Source of the DNA: Gordius sp. MW1
Taxonomy: Eukaryota > Nematomorpha > Gordioida > Gordea > Gordiidae
NCBI GenBank assembly: GCA_964036665.1
Contig: OZ038530.1
Span: 19,366,001 to 19,430,000 of the forward strand
Length of the DNA: 64,000 bases
Direction of reading: 5' to 3'
Under the pieces are notes generated by a model. The model was not told the DNA's origin, made no database searches, and was given only the letters and a program-made list of their open reading frames with translations. How positions within the stretch are numbered: the stretch's first letter is position 1; every line of letters starts with the position of its first letter. Below are positions 50,801 to 62,800 of this stretch, one piece after another. The translations under genes were made by a program, and so were the position numbers.

Positions 50801-53800
50801 CCAGAGGTCAGAAATGCCCGGCCCGGCCCGCTGCCCGGCCCACGGGCCGAGCCGGGCAACTGTCTTAAGTTTTACTTTTCGGACGGGCCCGGGCGGGCAC
50901 GCTGATAAGATTCGGGCAATTCGGGCATGCCAAAAATTTTATCAAATTGATTTTCCTCGAAAAAAGAAAAATTCGCTTATAAACAATTTTGGGCCATAAT
51001 AAATTTGACTAGATTTTTTTCTATCGCTTAAATCCTTATCGTACGTTTATATAATGTCCTAAATCCTAATTTTAACTTCTTCAGAATTAAATTTTATTTT
51101 ATTTCGAATAAATTAGTTTAACTGGTTTATCTCAAGATCAAAAATTTTTAATTTTCATATTATATTATAAAAGAATAAAATGACATATCTTTTATTAATA
51201 AGGCCGGGCAGCTCTAATGGTTTGGGCATGGCTGAGCGGACACTTAGAAGGGTTCAGGCGGGGAATTCAGTTAAAAATTTAGACCGGGCCGGGTTTGGGC
51301 AGAAAAATTTTAACAAATCCGACCTCTGTTTGCGACCTCACAAATTCGGGACTAACGGGCAAATTTAATATTTCGGGCCGGGCAATTCGGGCAGCTTTAA
51401 CGATTCGGGCGGGCCCGGGCGGACACTTAGATGGGTTCGGGCGGGCTCGGGCGGGCAGATTAATTATAAAATAGGGCCGGGCCGGGTTCGGGCTGAAAAA
51501 TTCTAACAAATCTGACTTCTGGTGTGGACTTATGTTACAAATCGATTGATCAATTTTGTTAAGAACATTAAATTTTCGATAGTTTGATCAAACAATTATT
51601 AATATTGGATATTAATGGGATTTTTGGACGACTAGCTTTTAATAATTCGGTATCTAAATAAATATTGAACTAGCTTTTCGATGTAAATAATTGAGCACAC
51701 CCAAAGAATTTAATTTGTACTAATAAATTGGTTTATATAATACATGACATAATGTACTCAAATCAAAGGCAAAAATCATCCAATATTAAAATCCCTCTGT
51801 ATAGCAGCATCAAATTTTGGTTTAGATTAATTGTCATAAAAAAGAAACGCAACTTAAATAATTATTAAAGTCAAAATATGCATTTCACCCTTGTCTGGCT
51901 CCAAAGGAGCTAATTTATCAAAGAGTGCAATATTTTAAAATTTTATCGATAATTTGCAAAATTTTAAAAGTGAACACAAGCCCAGTATGAATTATAAGTG
52001 TTACAAACTTGACAAAATTTTTTGGCCAAGTCAAAATTTTCTCGGTCCAAGTAAATCTTCCAAATATCCCGATTTTCTCGCGTTACTTTGTAGCGGAAAA
52101 CGGCGCGTTCAGCAAAGACCCAAACGTTAGCGCCCGGTTTGGTTATATCTTTCGCTATTCCAATCATACGCCCGTAATTCTGGTACAAAATAATTATGAT
52201 TTTACACTTTTTTGAATGAAAATAATGTAAAGAACCTATTTATTAAAAGTTCAAGCAACATTTTTATTGTCCATTTTAAAGTAATAGCGATAAAAAAACT
52301 TTTACTATATGTCGATAGAGCTAGAGTCTGAATTTAGGATACAATCTAAATGATGAAAATTATTTATTTTCACCAAATAAATTACTACTATAAAGGTTGT
52401 GTTCGTAAGGCTAATTTATAATTTTTTAAGTAGTTTTTAAAGAGAGCATAATAAAGTATGCATGAATAAGAAAAAACGAGCATTTTTACATAAATCCCAA
52501 AGACAGCTAAAAATTATCACATTAATTAGCGTAGCCAATGCACGGGTGACCCAATTAGGATCGGGGGTTGAAAAAATTAAAACGCTTTCGGGTCGGGTCG
52601 GGTTCAAAATTAAAACCCTTTCGGGCCGGGTCTTGTTGAAAAAAAAAATGACTATGCAAGCCACTAGCCGAGAGTGTATTTAAATGCAAAAAGTATGATA
52701 TGACTGGGGCAAAAACTTTAAAGCATTTTAATTAAATAAATGATAAAAGTTTTTGGAATTCGAGGGATTAGGGGGGAGGGGTGACCCCGTTACCCGCCCC
52801 TATGGGGCAAAAACTTAAAAGCATTTCACTTAAATAAATGATAAAAGTTTTTGGAATTCGAGGGATTGGGGGGGGGGGTGGCCCCGTTACCTGCCCCTGG
52901 CGATGCAAACGAATACATTTAATGAACAAGTGTACAAACAGTGTCAGTAATTAAATAAGATTAATAGTACATCTGGTAGGGTATCTTCATACACAACTTC
53001 GTCGTTCAAGGTATTTATCGCTTGCAACCTGTAAATGCAAAAAGTCAAAAAACAACAACATTATATAACTTTAAAAAAATCTACGTACCAACGTTATCAG
53101 AGTAGTGGTATAATAGACTAATTAAATTGAGGACGACCCCGTGTCACGTGGAAAGGGCAAGTCGATAAAGTTATGAAAACTAAAGAGATTAGTTACGACA
53201 TGGCACTCGCCCGGTGAAGATGGAAGAAGCTTATCAAAACAAACCCCACGAATGTGGGACCAAATAACTGATAAAGAAGGAGAAGAGGACTAATTAAATT
53301 ATAAATTTATAGCCAATAATTATATATAAAACGTCGTATTTTAATTTCTAAATTTACGATTCCTCCCCGAAAATAAAACTGGGCATTCCCACCAAAAAGA
53401 AAGAAACAATTGCGACTGCAATACACACATCACATATTAGTGAGTAAAGGTGTAGGGGAAAAGTTGTAAACAAGGAATATAAGTAATAGACCAAAATATA
53501 GCGGTAACTATATACCAATGTTGTAAAAACGGCTGAGTTTTGAGTTTTGTTTGGTCGACCTTTGCTTCAACTAGGACTGCCGGTCGACTTTGGTTTATTT
53601 TTCAAATTTCGACTAAGCCTAGAGGTCGACTAAGAAGATCAGACCAAAAAAGCATTGGTCTCTTCATGTTTAGTCGACTAAAACCAAAAATCGACCAAAC
53701 AAAACCCAGCCATTTTAACGACACCACTTAATATTAAACACCTTTGTGCTGGTCTATTATATGCATAGACTAATAGACTGCTCATTCCCTTTCTAAAAGT

Positions 53801-56800
53801 GTTCCACATTTTGGCATCCATTTTGAAAAGTGAAACATGAATTTTGGCCAATTCATATGATTTGATCAATTTTTAAAATCGCTATAATGATTAAAATGGG
53901 TTGTTTCATGTTATAAGATCCATGATTATTGTCCAATACAATACATCGCTATACAAACTCTACTTCACTTATCAAAATGGCGGTCGTTTTTTGCAACACT
54001 TTTGATGCGTGAATATATAAGAGATGAGCAGTCTATTAGTCTATGATTATATGCTAGTCCCTGAATGTTAATATATAATTTCTACGTGGTGGGATAGAGG
54101 GCTAAGGCGTGAAATTGTGTTAAAACGATTCCTAGCGGTTGAGATAGCTCGGGCCTATCTTTAGCCTTGGGGTAGGGTAAAAGGCGCGTTTCTGCAATCA
54201 CGGAATCTTCTTTGTTCCGAAACGTGGTATCGATGGTGCCTAAGAATATGCCCGAACCTAGTGTGCAAACACATGAAAATAAAACAGTTTTTTTTACATC
54301 ATTTATTTTATGTTAACAAAAGGAATTTTAAAATGAATCGCTTATTAATATTATAGTTACTTACAGGGGCGTAGCCAGGGGGTGGCAGGGAGGGGCCGTT
54401 GCCACCCTCTAAATCCAAAAATTCCTTAAAATTTAATTTATTATGGCTAAAAGAACGAAAACTTATCATTTTGCCCCTCATTAAATATTGCCCCCCTTTG
54501 ATTTCAATCCTGCCTATGCCCCTAGTAACTTACTTATTATAAATGGCTGCGACCTTATGTGTGCCGATCATTTATATTGTCAAAAGACAATTAACGCTAT
54601 TTTGCTAAAATCATAATTTAATTTAAGTAATTAATTAAAAAATATTACTGTAATTAATTTGGCTTATTAACCGGCGTGGGTAACAAATTTGGCAAATTTT
54701 AATAAGTATTGGGTTGAGGAGAAAGTTCGGTAGGGTGCCACACATGTTGCATTATTTTATTGATTTTTTGCTTCTGATGAATTATATAATATTCATTAAG
54801 TAGAACACTTTCCTCTATACAAAACTGTGCCAATCGTGATTTTAAGAAATTTAGTTTTTATTTCGCGACGTCAAAATGGAGTATCCAAACAGTAAAAATC
54901 AACATTTTCGACACCTGCTATTCTTCGATTTTCATCGTGGTCAAAACGCTGCTGAAACAGCCCGAGACATTTGTAAAGTATACGGAGAAGGTGTCATAGT
55001 TGAGTCTACAGCACAAAAATGGTTCGCAAAGTTCAAAAATGGCGATTTTGACATCGCTGACAAGCCCCGTAGCGGAAGACCCTCGGAATTCGACGAAGAG
55101 TGTCTCAGAGCACCTTTAAAGGAGGACGATCGCTAAAAAGTCGTGAATTGGCGGAAATAATGAAGTTCGATCAGAAAACCACCCTAAATCATCTTCATTC
55201 GATGGGATTTGCCGAAAAATTGGGATCTTGGATCCCTCACGAGCTTAACGAAAGCCACAAAGAAAATCGCCTTCAAGTTGCTTCTCAACATTTCGCCCGT
55301 CATCGAGCAACCCGTGGTCATAAACAGCGCTTTTTGTACCGAATCGTCACGGGAGATGAGAAATGGTGTTTGTACGTAAATTTGAAGCAAAGAAAGGAGT
55401 GGGTGGCTCCTGGAGCGACTTCAAAGCCGAGGGTCAAGCCTGACCTCCATCCAAAAAAAGACCATGATCTGCGTTTGGTGGGACTGGGAGGGCATTCTGC
55501 ATTGGGAAATTCTGGAAAGGAATGCCACGGTCAACAAGGAGCTCTATATATCCCAGCTACACCTGAATGAAGCTATTCGACTCAAAAGCCCCCATCGACA
55601 AGGCCAGACCATACTCCTTCACGACAACGCAAGGCCCCATGTTGCTTAAGTCGTAAAGCCGCACTCCAAGAGCTCGAATGGGAGGTCCTTCAGCATCCAC
55701 CATATTCTCCGGACCTTGCACCGAGGGATTACCATCTTTTCCGTTCTCTCTCGAACCATATGAGGGGCGTTACCTTGGACAATGTAGAGGGCCTTAAAAA
55801 CAGGCTCAACAACTTCTTCGATACCAGACCGGTCGATTTTTGGCCTAATGACATCGAAAAATTGGTCAAAAGGTGGGAGGAGGTCGTAAACAGCATCGAC
55901 GAATATATTATTGAATAAGTTATTGTTATAACAATAAATAATCATTAAATAAAAGACTTTGATAAAAACTCTACGAACTTTTTTCTCAACCTAATATATG
56001 ATCACAAAAGGAGGCTCAGGAGACCACTAGCTAAGTTCAAAAAAATACCATACTAACTAGGCAAAACTACAATTAAATATTTGTTAATAAAACGAAAATT
56101 AACGATTATATTGAAAAGTAAATATTTTAAAATAAAGTCCGATAACGCTTTCAAGCACACATTTTTCAATATGTTCAACAAAAATATATTAGCAAAATGT
56201 GGACAAACCCGACAACCACGCAAAGGTGATGGGATACAGATCAGTTTCTCTATAGCAAAACGCCAATCGACTATGTGACAAATGACCTGGCAGCTCGTGA
56301 AATTTCTCTAAGTATTGTAACACATAAAAGTTAATAAAACATACATATATAAAAAAATCATTTAATACGTTCAATTTTCAGTATTATATTCCCCTTTGGA
56401 CAGTTTAAATAATGCACGTTATTTATAGAAAACCCTTGTAATTTGTTAGGTTTTTATAAATTAGTTTATAATTATTTAAAAATACATATTTTGTGGAAAC
56501 GAATAAAATAAATAAAAAAGTTAAGTATTCTAGATATTAGGAAAACATTCAGATATGCCATATAAATCTAATTACAAATAGTAATGCCGATTTTCTGTCT
56601 TATTAAAAAAGATTCGAGATTGTTCATGGGATAACAAAGAAATGTGTTTATCATTTTAAAAATAAATTTTAAGGCAGGGCGCCAAAGGTTAATAATTATT
56701 ATAAAATTTTAACAACTATGTTAAATTTTAGAGGTTTTAATCAAACGAAACATTGTTAAATATCCTAGGTACAATCATTCTAATATAATTTTTTAGCTTA

Positions 56801-59800
56801 TTGAACATTTAATTTAAATTTAATAAACTTAAAAAATTATTAAATTATGTAAGAGTTTCTTACCTGGTTGATGATCGTATCGGGAAAAAATACGAAATAA
56901 AGTAGGCCCCTCGGGATTTTCCGCTAACGAATGGATGTATTGATAAAGACGACTAAAACACGGGAGTTACTTATAATTCAATTTACACATAAATAATTAG
57001 AAACCAAAAAAATATTATAAAATATCTCGGCTATATTAAAGCTTTGATTTTTATAAATTTCAAAATATTTGTTATAATTAGTAATTTAACAACACTTCCC
57101 CGAAGTTTTGATTAATTGTTTAGCGAAGACAATAAAACTTACTTTTACATTAATTCGTGCTCACTCATAAACTTTCTTTTTCACCGAAAAACATTGAATT
57201 GATTTGTACGTAAAAACGTAATTACAATTCATCGATCAACTTGATTATAATACAATACAGGCAAGCCATTTAAAAATAAAACAAATGTAATTAGCATGGG
57301 CGTAGCCAGGTTTTGGATGAAGGGGGGGGGGCAAAAAGGTTTTAAGTTCTATTGGGGGGGGGGCAAAATATAAATTTTTCAATTTTGATGGGTATATATA
57401 TTGAAATTGTTTTGTCATTTAGGGGGGGGGGCGCCCCCTTGCTACGCTCATGGTATTTAGGCTCATATATTCCTTTTTGAGTACCAAGTATAAGAATTTA
57501 CTACTTTGAAAAATCCTAAGATCAACCAGAATACTTTTTAAATACAACTTCTCATACAGCGAAATTAGCAATTTACACTGTAATTATTAATTGTGATATT
57601 CCACGCATGTATGTATGTATATTTGCCCCAAGACGCCCAAGAGCTTAGAAAGTGCAATTTAAGGTTAAGCCTCCTCTTACGCCAAAGGGCGCATAAGACC
57701 ACGTTAATAACAACGTGCGTATGTAACAAATTTGTTTATTAGCAGTGCATATATGCGGGATAATATATTATTGTGGCTTAAACGTGTGATAATGACCATT
57801 TATCATGAAAAATTATATAGAGAGATAGGCGGACTTAGTGAGGAAGACGAAAAAATTTTCCATGGTTTTCTGTAATGAATAATACCCTGCAATGAGGTCC
57901 AATCCTTGCCAAGAGCTTGCATGTCGCGGAATACTTTGTAAGGTTAACTGCCATTACACACGGCAAAACAGGGAAGACAGACGATAGTTAGTGCCTCTCC
58001 TTCTAACTTGATGGGCGAGAAACCCCATTCATTGTCGAAATAATATTTATGGGGGGGGGGGTTCATTTTAACCACAGTTTTTTGTTTGATATTGTAGTGG
58101 GATAAAAAATTCTACAAACATGGCGCGGCATTTCGTCAAGCTGGGTGTTTTTAAAGAAAGATTCACAACCGTATAAAATAATTGGTAGAATCATTACTGG
58201 ATTCTGAGTCGTGTGGAAAGCGTCAAATGACGGGATCTCCATATGGCAGAAAAAGAGTAAAACTTAAGTTGCAATTTTGACCCCACATCCACTCTGGCGT
58301 GTCAGATCTACTCCCAAGTATTTAACTTTTTGGGATACCGTAAAATGGTTGTTATTGATAAATAACTTATCATTCGTGAAAACATTTACTGTATCGCGCA
58401 TTTGTTGGCATTTATAAACAGTCAGCTTGTTTAGCCTGATTGGAATATCTATCCACCATGGATTGGGCCTTCTGCATAGAGGTTATCACCAGACATATGT
58501 CGTCAGCAAAGATCAGCGACGATGACATAATACCGTTTAAGTCAATGCCATCTGAGGCAAATGATCTTTTCATTATCAGATCCATAACATATAAGAAAGG
58601 ATGACAACGGACAGCCTTGTCGTGACCAAGATTTGTTCAGATAAGTTGATATCCTCGTATATATAAAAAATCACTCATTATTTTCTTTGGTATTCCCAAT
58701 AAACATATGACTCCCATCTATATAGGTGTTGAACAGAGTCGAAACCTTAGGAAATATCAAAGAACGCAAAAACTAAGGGGGTTTTACTAGTTCTCGAAGC
58801 ATACATAATATTTATCAACGTGATGATATGTTCTGTAGTTGTACGATACCCTATAAACCCCGTCTGATGCAGCTAAAAATGTAGTCAATTTGATTTTATA
58901 GCCTAAAACACCTTAATAATAAATTCTGACCCCAGATTAATTATTGTCACTCCGCGATAGTTGTTCGGGTCTGATGGGTCTCCCCTTTTAAACAGTTTAA
59001 TAAGGCAACCCAATGATCATGAATCAGGCGCTCCTCTTTTTCTCAGACTTTATAAAAACAGTGGTAAATAAGTTTTCAGTATGCGGGATTTTGCTTTAAG
59101 AGCTGCAGTTATCCCTGATAGGTCCGCCGCTTTATGCGATTTGGTAGCACAAACAATTTTAAATATGGATGATGGGAGTGTACTGATCGAAAGCGGTGAA
59201 GGTCCTTGGATTCTTGATGAACTCTTTATAGATGTTTAATACTGGAACGAACGGGGATAGATAGAACGAAAATGGGCTTTTTAAGCTTCCGTCTGATTTA
59301 AAGAATCATCTGAGCCGCTGACTATAGTATGTTATAATATGTGCTCTTAACGTATTGTGGTTAAGGCTATTAATTATTTTAATCAGGCGATGTTATAACC
59401 TCACTGGCCCTAGAATTGATAATTGCAATCTTGTCCTGTCGTATACTTGACTTAATGCGTTGCTAAGGGCGGACAAGCAACAAAATTTAAAAGAAAAATT
59501 GTTTCCACAGCGAAATGTGTTAGTCCTGATCTTCAAAAGATCCCGTGTCTGTTGAGAAAACCATGTTTTTCTTAATGCGATTTTGTTGTTTAGGTGAATT
59601 TGCAAATATCATTGATTGACAATTCGAGACTATGTTCATTAATTGTGGGCTTCGAAAAACCGGCATTTCTTACTTTAGAATGTAGACAGTCTATAAAAAC
59701 TCGAGATCGCATGTTATAACTTGTGGTCTTACTATTGGATTTCTGCCTGCGGTTACTACATGTATAGTGGCTGCATTTATGACTTCTGCGGTAATCACAC

Positions 59801-62800
59801 AGTGATCTGCATTCTCGGTGATGGGATTTAAAATTACACGAACTTTTTAAGTTTTAAAAGGGCGTGTTCTTTAAAGCAAGTAATGAATTTGACTAGGGCG
59901 ATTTTAGAATAATTTTCGATCCCATCACAGAGAATGCAGATCAATGTGCGAATACCGCAGAAAATATCATATAAGCAGCCACTTTACATGTACCATCCGC
60001 AGGCAGAAATCCAATAGTAAGACCAGAAGGTATGACATGCAATCTCGAGTTTAAGACTCTCTACATAATAAAGTAAAAAATGCTGATTTTTAGGAGCTCA
60101 CAATTAATGAACATAGTCTCGAATTAAAAAAGATATTTGCAGATCCATCTCAACAACAAAATCGTATTAAGACAAAAACATGGTTTTCACAGCAGACACT
60201 CGAACTTCTGAGGACAAAGAACAACATATTCCTTAGCGAGAAAATTTTTCCTTTCAAATATTCGTGCTTATCCGCTCTCAGTAAGCGCATCAAGTCAAGT
60301 ATTCGAACAGGATAAGATAGCATTTATCAATTCTAGGGCCGGTGAGGCGGAAACAGTGGCACGTTCGAATAACAGCTATCGCTTGTTCAACATAATTAAT
60401 AGTCTTAAATATAGAACACGTTCACTAAGCGAGCATATTATAGCATACAATCGGCCAGCGGCTCAAATGATTCGTTAAAGCAAAATATAGCTTGTAAAAA
60501 ACACTTTCGTTATATTCTATCCCCTCGTCCGTTGGTTCCAGTATAGGACATTTATAAAGAGTTTATCAAGAACTTCAAAGGACATCCGCCGTTCCCGATT
60601 GATACACTTCCACCATCCATATCGGAAATTGTTAATGCCATCAAATCCCTTAAATCATATAAAGCGGATGATCCATAAGGGCAGACTGCAGAAGCTCTTA
60701 AACCGGACTACCGCATGTCCGAAAATATCTTCACCATCTTTTCTATAAAGTGTGAGAAGAAGAAGAATCGCCAAATTCCTGGTCTTTGGGTCGCCTTAAT
60801 ACACTATTCAAGAAGGGAGACCCTTCCGATCCAAACAACTATCGGGGAGTGACAATTTAACCTTGAGTCAAAGCTCTTTATAAAAGTATTATACAATAGG
60901 CTCTACAATTAGATAGATGACATCCTCAGTCACAATCAGGCGGGGTTCAGGAGGTGTCGCACAACTACGGAACATGTTATCACACTAACAAATATAATAG
61001 ATGCTTCCAGTACTAGCAAAACCCCCCTTGTTCTTGTATTCTTAGATTTAGCCAAAGCTTGACTCTGTTCAGCACCTATTTATATGGGAGTCGTTATGTC
61101 TATTGGGAACACCAAAGAAGATAATCAGAATCATCTCTCTTATATCTGAAGACATGAAGGTAGTTGTCTCTCAAATGCATCATTTATCTGACCCAATTTT
61201 TGTAAAGAAAGGTGTCAGACAAGGCTACCCACTGTCTCCCCTTCTTTTTATTATAGTGATGGATCTGGTAATGAAAAGATCAATATTTGTCTCCGATGGC
61301 ATTCCGTTAAACGGGACTATGTTATCGTCTCTCATCTTTGCCGACGGCATATGTCTGGTGGCAACCTCTATACAGAAGGCCCAATCTATGGTTGATAAAT
61401 TCTCCGCTCAGGCAAAGCAAGCTGGACTATTTATCAGTGCCGACAAATGCGCTATGGTTACAATAAACGGATGACAAGTTACTTATCAATAACAACCCTA
61501 TTAGTATATCTTAAAAAGTTCGATACTCAGGGCATCTATGTCGGAGAGATGTGGAGTCAAAATTGCAAGTCACCCTTGTAAAGTTTTACTCTTGTTCCGA
61601 CATATGGAGATCCCGTCACTTGGCGCTTCCTAAGCGACTCAGAATTTTTTAAGTAATGAATCTACCAGTTCTTTTAAACGGCTGTGAATCCTGGTCTTTA
61701 AAAGCACCTAACCTAAGAAAACTTCGAGTTAACGTGAACAAAATGCTGCGAAAGTTTGTAGAATTTTCAACCCCAATACAATATCAAACGAAAATCTGTG
61801 AATACGATGCAAAACTCTCTCCCCCACTTTCCCCCCCCCCCCCCCCCCATAAAGAATATTATTACAACGAGGAAAATGGGGTTTCTTAGCCCATCAGGTC
61901 AGAAGAAAAGGAAGTAATTATTGCCTGTCTTCCCTGTTTTGGCGTCCTCCTTTATTAAGGGGTCGTACGTGCAATGGCAGTTGGCTTTACAAAGTATTCC
62001 GCGACGTGCAAACCCTTGGCAAGGACTGGACCTCATTGCAAGCTTTTATGCATGACAGAAAATCACTGCAAATATTTTGGATACCCAAATTTCTCGTCCT
62101 TCTCACTAAGTCCCCCTCTCTCTCTCCATCGTCTAAGATTTCATAATTTTCCCACACATAGGGCGCTTACCCGTCCGTCCCTTTCCCTTTAGTCCACTTC
62201 AAGTGTTGTAAAAACGGCTGGGTTTTGTTTGGTCGACCGTTAGTATTATTTAAACCAAAGGTTGTCCAAACAAAACCCAGCCCTTTTTACAACATAAGTC
62301 CACATCAATTGTTTTAATTACTTCTTTGATATGTTTATGCTATTTTGAGGCAGATCTCTTTAAAAAATACTTTGATTGATGTCATAAGAGGCGCACCATC
62401 TGCGTCTACTCTTGTGAGGCTCCAAACCGAAATATATATCTATATATATAACTGATTTTCGCATTATTCATTTTTTTCATAATATTGGCATTTAATTCGC
62501 AGGAGGTAAAAGCATAACGTTTATATTATACCTTATCATCGATTAAGAAATGCGCTCATAATCTAGTATATTCGAGGTCTGGGGAAATCATATATAAATA
62601 CACAAACCTGACAAAAATTAATAAAACGGATTACCTTTTAACTAAACGCGATAAAACTTTTAATAGCTAATGAAAACTAGCAAAAACCCGCTTAAATGAT
62701 AAAAATGGGTGTGAAATCGAATGAAATACTTAGTTGTGGTGACTATGACAAAATATTTTTCCTCGGTCCCGGGCCCGGATGACACTTGATTTGAGGGCGA

